This document shows positions 1-7,637 of a DNA stretch of 32,872 nucleotides, piece by piece. Under the pieces are notes generated by a model that saw nothing but the letters and a program-made list of their open reading frames with translations, made no database searches and was not told where the DNA came from. Source of the stretch: RGEC01 sp964626685 (lineage in GTDB: Bacteria; Bacteroidota; Bacteroidia; NS11-12g; UBA955); the NCBI GenBank assembly GCA_964626685.1, contig CAZVJY010000018.1, positions 1 to 32,872 of the forward strand. The letters run 5' to 3'. The first letter of the stretch is position 1, and every line of letters begins with the position of its first letter. A program made the position numbers and the translations under genes.

Positions 1-1060
1 CATCTATCTTGAAGCAAATGCGGTCTCCTTCGCAGACTTTGACACTTGTGGGACCAACAAGTTTGGGAGCATTATTGTATCCGCAATCGGCTTTTACAAC
101 AATTTGCATATCCCTTCGCGTTCGACCTACCCACACCCATATCCCGGTGCTATCCTTTCTCCATTCAACTACCTCAAGCACCAAAACTGAAACCTCATCA
201 CATTTGGTGGGAGTGAATATAATATCACCGGAATTGGTATCAAGAAAAAAGCCTCTTGGCGGGTTTGTATTGGGATTGGGGGTACACGTAACACTTCCTA
301 TTGGAATACAATATGGCGTTACAGGAAACCGAAAAGAAAATGGAATATTATAGGGAACCGATGTGCTGGGGACATTGGCCAATGCCGGCACCATTCTGTA
401 GGAAAGCGAATCATAATCAACGCTATCCAAAGCACCGTTATTGAAATAATACGCCTGATTGCAACAGGTAAATGCAACCGGAACGGTGGTGAAAACGGGT
501 GTGGTATTACATTTATTTCTGGACTTGTTCAGATTGCAAATATTGATGGTAGCTGTGGTCCAGAAATTTGCCCACGTGGCACCTGTTGTAATAGCAGCAT
601 TTCTGCAACACTGGTTGTAAGCAAATGTCAGTTCACAATAGGTTGAACCCAAACCAACTGAAGTAAAAGGGGCTTTGGTTATATCAATTATGGTTTCGTA
701 AGTATGCTCTTCCACCCCTTCTCCGGTATAGCTCGTATTCTGTGGATTGCAAGGCTGAGATGCAGTTGAACACCGGGGAGTAATATCCCTTATGGAAATC
801 CTATTGAGACTTAAATTGTAGGTAGCGGACCCTCTGCCGCCATTGTTGCCTGCATACCATGACAAAAGACTCCAGCTCGGCGGAGCAGATGCGCCACGGC
901 AATCACGGTAAAATTTTATAATTATTTTATATCGACCGTTTCCAAGACACTGGTATCCCATATCTGCACCCATAACGTGGTCGGCTTTTAGCTTCGATGT
1001 AGGCAGGGCGGCAAATACCCCAATTAATACGATAATCAAACGGCAAACAGAACGCCTCAT
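1..1060 (-). CDS. Secreted Cys-rich surface protein, 5' part, open at the window edge
   Basis: An ATG at 1060-1058 opens a minus-strand frame that I read without a stop to position 1, giving 353 codons; the 3' end lies outside the window. The first ~26 residues form a signal peptide (Arg-rich start, LIIVLIGVFAAL core, likely cleavage after SKLKA). The mature protein begins DHVMGADMGYQCLGNGRY, followed by FYRDCRG. This opening is typical of very long Bacteroidota extracellular proteins that often end in PKD/HYR-like repeats and a T9SS or gliding-motility-associated sorting domain. Many cysteines, including CC pairs, suggest a disulfide-stabilised extracellular fold. The C-terminus is not visible, so the sorting domain is inference. 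Secretion is well supported; the exact role (adhesin, gliding or cell-surface matrix) is not. Confidence 0.8.
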   Translation of the reverse strand, partial: MRRSVCRLIIVLIGVFAALPTSKLKADHVMGADMGYQCLGNGRYKIIIKFYRDCRGASAPPSWSLLSWYAGNNGGRGSATYNLSLNRISIRDITPRCSTASQPCNPQNTSYTGEGVEEHTYETIIDITKAPFTSVGLGSTYCELTFAYNQCCRNAAITTGATWANFWTTATINICNLNKSRNKCNTTPVFTTVPVAFTCCNQAYYFNNGALDSVDYDSLSYRMVPALANVPSTSVPYNIPFSFRFPVTPYCIPIGSVTCTPNPNTNPPRGFFLDTNSGDIIFTPTKCDEVSVLVLEVVEWRKDSTGIWVWVGRTRRDMQIVVKADCGYNNAPKLVGPTSVKVCEGDRICFKID

Positions 1061-1158
1061 TAAACAAAAATATATCTTTTTGTTTTAAAAAAATAAAAAC
1101 TTAGAATTTATTTTAAATAAATTTTTTAACTATTTACCAGTCTGCCATTTATACAATA

Positions 1159-1695
1159 TCAGATCAGCGAAAAATACTGTTTCAAATGTAACGCAAATTC
1201 CTTTTTTGTTGTGATATCTGCCATAACTGCGGGCAAAGAGGGCGTTATGAGCAGCTTTATATTACCTGATGTAAAAATATGATATTTGGATGCGAAATTT
1301 TCTTGAAACGGCCAGGTGTCGGTAAAAATTACCGTTTTCCTGTATTGCTGCACTTTTGCATTAAAATCCGTTTCATTGTACGAAAACAAATTTAGAATCT
1401 CCGCCGATTCCATGGACGGCACTTTGCCTTCCAGTTCAGTAACCATTAACATTTTCCCAAGCAGTGTTTCAATATCGTTAAAACCGGCTGCACGGGTTTT
1501 ATCAATATCCATGAAAAAAGCAATGGACACTGAAGTATGAAGCATCACGGCCTCTTCTTCTTTGGAATGAACAACTTCAACGACAGTATCCTTTATTCTG
1601 TCTTCTCCGTCAATCAACAACCTGTCATTGAAGAGCATTTGCAGTTCGAGGGGATTTTCCACATGCATGCCCGATTTTTCGGTTTGATGGTTCAT
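1159..1695 (-). CDS. Hypothetical protein, 178 aa
   Basis: I do not recognise this protein. The chosen start is the ATG at 1695-1693. An upstream in-frame ATG at 1782 would add 29 residues with a hydrophobic stretch (ILLFSVLWIVILWG), but that extension runs antisense through the conserved N-terminus and promoter of ilvE. With the chosen start the protein is soluble-looking, acidic in its first half, and lacks cysteines or obvious catalytic motifs. It contains a short HTSVSIAFFMDIDKT segment and a C-terminal half rich in Phe, Tyr and Lys. Transcription would be divergent from ilvE. With the longer start it could be a signal-anchored or exported protein, so localisation depends on the start. 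The reading frame looks real from its length; function is unknown. Confidence 0.55.
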   Translation of the reverse strand: MNHQTEKSGMHVENPLELQMLFNDRLLIDGEDRIKDTVVEVVHSKEEEAVMLHTSVSIAFFMDIDKTRAAGFNDIETLLGKMLMVTELEGKVPSMESAEILNLFSYNETDFNAKVQQYRKTVIFTDTWPFQENFASKYHIFTSGNIKLLITPSLPAVMADITTKKEFALHLKQYFSLI

Positions 1696-1701
1696 TTGAA
1701 T

Positions 1702-1709
1702 TACTTTTG
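1702..1709 (+). promoter_or_regulatory. Putative -7 element of ilvE (TACTTTTG)
   Basis: The octamer exactly matches the Bacteroidota -7 consensus TAnnTTTG and ends 8 nt before the ilvE ATG at 1718. A TTTG at 1683-1686 could be the -33 element, although its 15-nt spacer is shorter than usual. The transcript would carry only a few leader bases. Confidence 0.5.
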
Positions 1710-1717
1710 CCTTTGAA

Positions 1718-2773
1718 ATGCCCCACAATATTACAATCCATAATACCGAAAAGAGCAGAATTTCTGAAGTAGATTTCAACAATATCGGTTTTGGAAAAAT
1801 ATTCTCAGATCACATGTTTCTGGCCGACTGGGATGGCAAAGAATGGATCAACCCCAGGATAGAGCCATATGCCAATCTGTCATTGAGTCCGGCAACCAGT
1901 GCCATTCACTACGGACAGGCCATTTTTGAAGGCATGAAAGCCTTCAAAACAGCTGATGACATATACCTATTCAGGCCCCGGGACAACTGGCGCAGACTCA
2001 ATATTTCAGCAGAAAGAATGGTGATGCCAGAAGTTCCCGAAACGCTTTTTATGGAAGGCCTGAGCACCCTTCTTGGCATAGATAAAGCCTGGGTTCCTGA
2101 TTCGGCGGGCAGTGCCCTTTACATTAGGCCATTCATGTTTGCTACCGATGATTTCATTGGCGTAAAACCTTCCGAAAAATACTGTTTTTGCATATTCACC
2201 TGTCCGGTTGGCCCCTACTACTCTAAACCCCTGCGCATTAAAGTAGAAGAAAGATACAGCAGGGCAGCACCCGGTGGCGTGGGCTTTACCAAATGTGCCG
2301 GCAATTATGGGGCAGCTATGTACCCCACTAAACTAGCCCAATCTGAGGGTTACGACCAGGTATTGTGGACCGACCCTGTTTCCCATACCCTGGTTGAAGA
2401 GACAGGTACTACCAACTTTTTTGCTGTTACAAGCACGGGGGTCATCACACCTAACCTGAATGAAACCATGCTGGCAGGTATTACACGCGACAGTGTTATA
2501 CAGGTTTTGAAAAACAATAACATTCATACCGAAGAAAGACCATTAACGGTCAACGAACTCAAAACACTGCATGCAGAAGGCAATTTAAGCGAATTGTTCA
2601 TAAGTGGAACGGCTGCTACACTCATCAATATTGAGGGTTTTGCCCATCAGGGGCAATACTTTGACGTAATGAAAACCGGCAATACTATTGTTTCAGATAT
2701 GCTTCGCTCCCAAATTGACAGCATCCGACACGGCAAAAGCGCTGATCCTTTCGGTTGGGTTGAAAAACTCTGA
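1718..2773 (+). CDS. ilvE: Branched-chain amino acid aminotransferase
   Basis: PLP-dependent enzyme that transfers the amino group between leucine, isoleucine or valine and 2-oxoglutarate, the last step of branched-chain amino acid synthesis and the first of their breakdown; cytosolic. At 351 aa it matches the long (eukaryote-like) BCAT subgroup rather than the ~300-aa E. coli type. Visible landmarks: SRISEVDF near residue 13, FGKIFSDHM at 25-33, HYGQAIFEGMKAFK at 64-77, the PLP lysine K192 in FTKCAGNYGAA, and EETGTTNFF at 227-235. The start is fixed by the conserved N-terminal IHNTEKSRISEVDF segment and by the -7 promoter element just upstream. It ends 4 nt from the convergent gene at 2778. 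No frame damage is seen. Confidence 0.95.
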   Translation: MPHNITIHNTEKSRISEVDFNNIGFGKIFSDHMFLADWDGKEWINPRIEPYANLSLSPATSAIHYGQAIFEGMKAFKTADDIYLFRPRDNWRRLNISAERMVMPEVPETLFMEGLSTLLGIDKAWVPDSAGSALYIRPFMFATDDFIGVKPSEKYCFCIFTCPVGPYYSKPLRIKVEERYSRAAPGGVGFTKCAGNYGAAMYPTKLAQSEGYDQVLWTDPVSHTLVEETGTTNFFAVTSTGVITPNLNETMLAGITRDSVIQVLKNNNIHTEERPLTVNELKTLHAEGNLSELFISGTAATLINIEGFAHQGQYFDVMKTGNTIVSDMLRSQIDSIRHGKSADPFGWVEKL

Positions 2774-2777
2774 TCAA

Positions 2778-4058
2778 TTAAGGTTTGAACACCACACCCA
2801 GGCCAAAACCAAATCCAATACGGCTAAAAGATTTCCATTGAGATCCGAGTATTGACTGATACTGCACCATTGGTTCAGCAGAGATAGCTGTTTTAGGTGC
2901 AACCTGATAATACAATCCTGCTCCAAGACGTGCATCAAAGGTTACCGCATGCCTTTTCATTGCATCCAGTGATTGCAATGCATCGCTGCTGAAAAGGGTT
3001 CCACTGCTAAGGGTAACCACACCTGGTATTGCCGTGGCAGATATACGAACAAGACTTCTGCCGAAACCGAGCTGATACCTCAGCGCGAGCGGTAATAAAA
3101 CCTTATTTGTTCTGTAGGATATGTTTTCAGCTTTGGTAACCCTAACCGCATTGAGGCTGGTATCAATCTTCCATTCTGAAACCAGGGCTTTACCAATACC
3201 GACACTCTCCATATAACCTAACCCTCCACCCAGGGTGATTCCTCTACCCAAATCAAACAACATAACGGCATGGTACTGCGAAAACCTGTGATTACCCGCT
3301 ACTGTAAGATCCTGGCTTTCTCTAAAATACTTGTAACCATTGCCTGCAGTAGTCACGTTTAACTCAAAAATCGGATTAAAAAGAGATTTATGCGGAGGGT
3401 AGTAGGGCACAAAATCCGGCAATATGATGCCTTCGGTGGGATCAATCTCAAAAACCAATTCTTCAGCTATACCCTTTGCGGCGATCCATCTTACCCAATC
3501 TTGCAACTGACTGGATGCCTGATGCTCATCGATATTATCCTTAAAAACTGGGACAACTGCCTCATTTTTCTTACCCCCGCCAACACCGGCATAATCCGCA
3601 TTTTGCTTTCTGGCGTATGCATTTGAAGACGATACGTTCAGATTGCTCAGATCGGGTATGATCGATTTCTCGGTTTGATTTTTACCAACCAAACGAACCG
3701 GACTATTACCACCATATGAAAGCTCATTGGATACCAACCGGGTTTCAGCCATGTCTGCCTGATTCTTTGGATTTGACAATCCATCGGTCTTTGCCGGTTC
3801 ATTTTTGTTATAGCCCGCATTATTGGCAGACGTACCAGACAGTCCTCCTATATCAGAAGAATCAGCGTCATGTGAAATAAAAACCGCAGCGGCCGTTAAA
3901 GAAACCAACAACAACAATACGCTGCTGAGTGAAAACCAGAAGAAAGCCCTGCGTTTGCTTTTGCGCTTTTGCATCACACCCTGAAAACTGGCTTTCCCTT
4001 CCAACGGTGTTTCATGGTCGTAAAGGGTATTTTTGAATAACTGATCAGGTTGCATCAT
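2778..4058 (-). CDS. Membrane-anchored protein with C-terminal beta-barrel-like domain, sigma-factor partner
   Basis: 426 aa in three parts. Residues 1-37 are polar and basic (KRKSKRR at 31-37) and would be cytoplasmic. Residues 38-62 form one transmembrane helix (FFWFSLSSVLLLLVSLTAAAVF). A low-complexity Asn/Ser/Gly-rich linker follows to about residue 190. The last ~200 residues show alternating Gly/aromatic strands (GITLGGGLGYMESVG, LLPLALRYQLGFG, RIGFGFGLGVVF) as in the Bacteroidota outer-membrane beta-barrel families. It overlaps the ECF sigma gene by 4 nt (ATGA), so the two are almost certainly co-translated. The gene order and single N-terminal helix suggest an anti-sigma or signal-transducing role, by analogy with other sigma/membrane-partner pairs. 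That role is inference; no zinc-finger anti-sigma or FecR motif is visible. Confidence 0.7.
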   Translation of the reverse strand: MMQPDQLFKNTLYDHETPLEGKASFQGVMQKRKSKRRAFFWFSLSSVLLLLVSLTAAAVFISHDADSSDIGGLSGTSANNAGYNKNEPAKTDGLSNPKNQADMAETRLVSNELSYGGNSPVRLVGKNQTEKSIIPDLSNLNVSSSNAYARKQNADYAGVGGGKKNEAVVPVFKDNIDEHQASSQLQDWVRWIAAKGIAEELVFEIDPTEGIILPDFVPYYPPHKSLFNPIFELNVTTAGNGYKYFRESQDLTVAGNHRFSQYHAVMLFDLGRGITLGGGLGYMESVGIGKALVSEWKIDTSLNAVRVTKAENISYRTNKVLLPLALRYQLGFGRSLVRISATAIPGVVTLSSGTLFSSDALQSLDAMKRHAVTFDARLGAGLYYQVAPKTAISAEPMVQYQSILGSQWKSFSRIGFGFGLGVVFKP

Positions 4059-4585
4059 GCGTTAACTACTCCTTTCTTTTCAATCATATCCTGAAGTGCT
4101 TTTCTGGCTTTGGCGAGCTGGCTTCGGCTTGTGCCTTCGTCAATATTTAATAATTCTGAAATTTCCTTGTGAGAATACCCTTCTACTGCAAAAAGATTAA
4201 AAACCATTCTGTACCCTACCGGTAGCTTTTCCAACATCTTCATAAGTGCTTTGGCATCCATCGCATCAAAGGCCTGATCGGCATAGCCGATATGAAGGGC
4301 TTCATTGTCTATGGATTCGGTAAATTTCCGTGAGCGAATCTTGTTAATACTGGTATTTACCACTATCCTGCGCATCCAGGTTTCAAGGCTGCTTTGGGCT
4401 CTGAATGAAGACATATTATCGAATATTTTAACAAAAGCTTCCATCAGCACATCCTCAGCATCCTCGCGGTTTTGACAATAACGTATGCTCACCGTAAGCA
4501 ATTTGGAAGCATACAGATTCCACAGCTGTTCCTGGCATTTCCGGTCCTCCCGTATACATCCATCGACCAACTGCTGCTCTGTCAT
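4055..4585 (-). CDS. ECF-family RNA polymerase sigma factor
   Basis: A 176-aa sigma-70 family protein of the extracytoplasmic-function type. Region 2 spans about residues 15-85, with LWNLYASKLLTVSIRYC, the acidic NREDAEDVLMEAFVKIF segment and the WMRRIVVNTSINKIR end. Region 4 spans about residues 115-170, with LPVGYRMVFNLFAVEGYSHKEISELL and the helix-turn-helix EGTSRSQLAKARKAL. Regions 1 and 3 are absent, as expected for group 4. It would direct RNA polymerase to a small regulon, probably envelope genes, and is co-transcribed with the membrane protein at 2778-4058. A TAAATTTG element lies 75 nt upstream at 4661-4668, giving a leader of about 70 nt, longer than most leaders in this window. Target promoters cannot be read from the sequence. 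Confidence 0.93.
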   Translation of the reverse strand: MTEQQLVDGCIREDRKCQEQLWNLYASKLLTVSIRYCQNREDAEDVLMEAFVKIFDNMSSFRAQSSLETWMRRIVVNTSINKIRSRKFTESIDNEALHIGYADQAFDAMDAKALMKMLEKLPVGYRMVFNLFAVEGYSHKEISELLNIDEGTSRSQLAKARKALQDMIEKKGVVNA

Positions 4586-4660
4586 AGGTTAGATAATTGA
4601 CGGTAAGCATTTCCTTCCTTTTTTAAGACAATAGAAGAATGTAAAATGCTGCCCGGGATT

Positions 4661-4668
4661 CAAATTTA
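4661..4668 (-). promoter_or_regulatory. Putative -7 element of the ECF sigma operon (TAAATTTG)
   Basis: Exact TAnnTTTG match read on the minus strand, 75 nt upstream of the sigma-factor ATG. No clear -33 TTTG is visible upstream, where the DNA is AT-rich. An autoregulated ECF promoter would look different, so this may be the constitutive promoter. Confidence 0.4.
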
Positions 4669-4724
4669 TTTTAAATATGTTAAAATTTAGTGAACCTTCA
4701 ACGAATATAGCATCTATGTAGGAT

Positions 4725-4732
4725 TAAATTTG
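4725..4732 (+). promoter_or_regulatory. Putative -7 element of the GH3-serine hydrolase gene (TAAATTTG)
   Basis: Exact TAnnTTTG match that overlaps the in-frame stop (TAA at 4725-4727) bounding the frame upstream. It sits 16 nt before the TTG start at 4749, which supports initiation there, since no ATG or GTG lies between the stop and the signal peptide. Confidence 0.5.
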
Positions 4733-4748
4733 CGTACTTGGTTCAACA

Positions 4749-7637
4749 TTGAAAAAACATCTTCCCATAATTGCGGCCATTGGATTTTGTTTTGCAGCTG
4801 CATTCGGGCAAAACACTTTTTTTGTTCCGAATACGAAACAGAAGGCATGGGCAGACAGCGTCCTTAAAACCCTTTCTTTGCGGAAGCAGATTGGGCAAAT
4901 GATGATGGTTGCTGTTTGGAGCAACAAGGGCGCGGAACACATAGACGAAACCGAAAATCTGATATACAATTACGGTATAGGCGGATTGTGTTTTTTTCAA
5001 GGACATCCATTAAAACAAGCATACCAAACCAATTATTATCAGCAGATTTCATCCATTCCCATGCTGGTATCCATGGATGCAGAATGGGGACTGGCCATGC
5101 GCCTGAAAGTACTGCCCAAATTCCCTTATCAGATGACACTTGGAGCGGCATCAGATGAAGATCTGATTTACAAAACGGGAAAAGCAATGGGGCTGCAATG
5201 CAGACGAATGGGGGTTCATATTAATTTCTCTCCGGTTGCCGATATCAATACCAATCCATCCAATCCAATCATAGGGTTCAGAAGTTTTGGAGAATCTCCT
5301 GAAAAAGTGAGCCGATATGCAACACTACTGAGCAAAGGATTGCAGGATGAAGGCGTTATTGCCTGCGCAAAGCATTTTCCGGGGCATGGTAACAGTGAAA
5401 CCGACAGCCACAAGGAACTTCCAACCATACAGGCAAGTAATGGCCGGCTGGACAGTATTGAACTTGTGCCATTTAAAACCCTAATAAAGGCGGGTGTTGG
5501 CAGTGTTATGACCGGGCATCTTGCCGTTCCGGCACTGGATACAGCATCCAATACACCTGCCAGCCTTTCCAAGCCGATTGTGACCGATTTGCTCAAAGGC
5601 AAAATGCATTTTCAAGGGTTGGTTATTACCGATGCCCTGAATATGAAAGGTGTTTCATCCTTGTACGGCCCGGGGTATGCAGAAGCAAAAGCAGCCCTGG
5701 CGGGAAATGACATTCTACTTTTTCCGGAAAATGTTCCGCTGGCTATTGATCTCATTGAAAATCTGGTACGCAAAGGACAAATAGACAGTGTGGAATTGAG
5801 CCGGAGGATACTGAAAATTTTAGAATTCAAAGCCATGGCGGGCCTGCAGAATTACAAACCGGTTCTGACCGAAAACCTGATGGGGGAGCTGAACAAGACC
5901 TGGGGGGCATCTGAAAAGGCAATAACCGTTTGTAAAGATGATTATGGCTACCTGCCGATAACGCCCGGAACCAAAACCAAAACCGCATGGGTTGGCATTG
6001 GGAAAGCGCGAAATTACCCATTCGGAGAGGCCTTACAGGCATTCCATGACATCAACCCTTACATGCTGCACAGAGATAGTTCCGATGGCTACTTCAGCCG
6101 TATGCTTGATTCCATACTATGCCACAACGAGCAGGTAATCATCAGCATTCATGATCAGCCGCTGTGGGGCAAAAACAGAAATACCATTCCGGAACCGGCA
6201 CTTAAATTTAGTCTTGGCGCACTTGCAGCAAAACCGGGTGTACTGGTCGTATTCGGCAATCCCTACACACTGAAGGATTTGCAAAAGCTACCCTGCAGTG
6301 TCATAGCTTATGAAGATGGCACTGCGTATCAGGAAACCGCTGCCAACATTCTGTTTGGTGCCAATGCTTCACAGGGACAGTTGCCGGTAAGTATCCCTCC
6401 GGATCTGAAAGCAGGGACAGGAATCAGCACCCTCCCCCACAGTGTGGCTTACACTACTGAAAGTCCACTGAATTATGGATTTAAAATCGACTTCAGCCGG
6501 GCACTTGATAGCCTGCTCCACCATTACAGCCACAACAGCCTTGCTACACCTGGGGGGCAGGTTCTGGTGATGAAAAACGGCAAAAGTATTTACAATCGTG
6601 CCTATGGTAGTTTTGAATACAATGGAACCCAACCTGTCAGGCAATCTGACATTTATGACCTGGCTTCCATCACCAAGGTAGCCGCTACTACCCTGTGCAT
6701 GATGAAATTGTATGAGTCCAAACAAATAAGGCTGGATGCGCACTTGCACAATTACCTGCCTGAACTCAACAAAACAAATAAAGCCAAACTTACCATCAGG
6801 CAGCTATTGACACACAGTGCCGGTCTGCAGCCATTTATCCCATTCTATAAGGAAGCCGTTGCTGTTCCCGGATTATTCAGCAGCAAAAAAGACAGTCTGC
6901 ACGAAGTACAGATTACCGACACCCTTTGGATGCGCCAAAGCTATACAGACACATTGTGGCAAAAGATTATTTCTTCCGAACTAAAAACAAAAGGAGAATT
7001 TCTGTACAGTGATCTTGGATTTATCCTGCTCGGCAAAATTGTGGAAAGGGTATCAGGCATGACCGTTTCACAATTTGCAAAAAACCATTTTTATGAACCC
7101 ATGCGCCTGCAGCGAACGCTATTCAATCCGCATGAACGATTTTACAATAAAGAAATTGCTCCTTCAACCGAAGACAATTATTTCCGAAAACAGCGCATTC
7201 AGGGTTTCGTGCATGACCCAACGGCTGCTATGCTGGGAGGTATTGCCGGGCATGCCGGACTTTTCTCGAATGCAACTGAACTTGGCAAAATCATGCAAAT
7301 GCTGAATGCAGGTGGTCAGCTGAACGGCAAACGATATTTTAAACCTGCTACAATTGCTTTATTTGCAGCGGCGCAAAAAGGGACTCACAGAGGACTGGGA
7401 TTTGACAAACCAAACGGGCAGACAGGCAATAAATCAAACATTTCAGATAAAGTTCCCGGCACATTGTTCGGGCATAGCGGCTTTACCGGCAACTGGGCAT
7501 GGGCAGATCCTGGCAACCAGCTGGTTTTTGTTTTCCTGAGCAACCGAACCTATCCCGATGAAAGCAACAAAAAACTGATTCAGGAAAATGTTCGGACCAA
7601 GGCGATTGAGATTGTGTATTCAGCCCTTAAACCTTAA
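4749..7637 (+). CDS. GH3 (NagZ-type) glycosidase fused to class C beta-lactamase-like serine hydrolase
   Basis: A 962-aa two-domain exported enzyme. The start is TTG, followed by a signal peptide (KKHLPIIAAIGFCFAAAFG, cut before QNTFF). The GH3 domain (about 35-380) carries the NagZ signature KHFPGHG at 208-214 with D219 and H221 as the acid/base Asp-His pair, and the nucleophile D295 in LVITDALNMKG. After a GH3 C-terminal-like segment, the serine hydrolase domain (about 590-960) has the SxxK motif S640-I-T-K643, Y753-S-D and H909-S-G, all three penicillin-binding motifs. Expected activities are beta-N-acetylglucosaminidase on muropeptides plus a D,D-peptidase or esterase-like function; neither substrate can be proven here. 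The gene faces mpl tail to tail with an 11-nt overlap. Similar fusions occur across Bacteroidota. Confidence 0.92.
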   Translation: MKKHLPIIAAIGFCFAAAFGQNTFFVPNTKQKAWADSVLKTLSLRKQIGQMMMVAVWSNKGAEHIDETENLIYNYGIGGLCFFQGHPLKQAYQTNYYQQISSIPMLVSMDAEWGLAMRLKVLPKFPYQMTLGAASDEDLIYKTGKAMGLQCRRMGVHINFSPVADINTNPSNPIIGFRSFGESPEKVSRYATLLSKGLQDEGVIACAKHFPGHGNSETDSHKELPTIQASNGRLDSIELVPFKTLIKAGVGSVMTGHLAVPALDTASNTPASLSKPIVTDLLKGKMHFQGLVITDALNMKGVSSLYGPGYAEAKAALAGNDILLFPENVPLAIDLIENLVRKGQIDSVELSRRILKILEFKAMAGLQNYKPVLTENLMGELNKTWGASEKAITVCKDDYGYLPITPGTKTKTAWVGIGKARNYPFGEALQAFHDINPYMLHRDSSDGYFSRMLDSILCHNEQVIISIHDQPLWGKNRNTIPEPALKFSLGALAAKPGVLVVFGNPYTLKDLQKLPCSVIAYEDGTAYQETAANILFGANASQGQLPVSIPPDLKAGTGISTLPHSVAYTTESPLNYGFKIDFSRALDSLLHHYSHNSLATPGGQVLVMKNGKSIYNRAYGSFEYNGTQPVRQSDIYDLASITKVAATTLCMMKLYESKQIRLDAHLHNYLPELNKTNKAKLTIRQLLTHSAGLQPFIPFYKEAVAVPGLFSSKKDSLHEVQITDTLWMRQSYTDTLWQKIISSELKTKGEFLYSDLGFILLGKIVERVSGMTVSQFAKNHFYEPMRLQRTLFNPHERFYNKEIAPSTEDNYFRKQRIQGFVHDPTAAMLGGIAGHAGLFSNATELGKIMQMLNAGGQLNGKRYFKPATIALFAAAQKGTHRGLGFDKPNGQTGNKSNISDKVPGTLFGHSGFTGNWAWADPGNQLVFVFLSNRTYPDESNKKLIQENVRTKAIEIVYSALKP

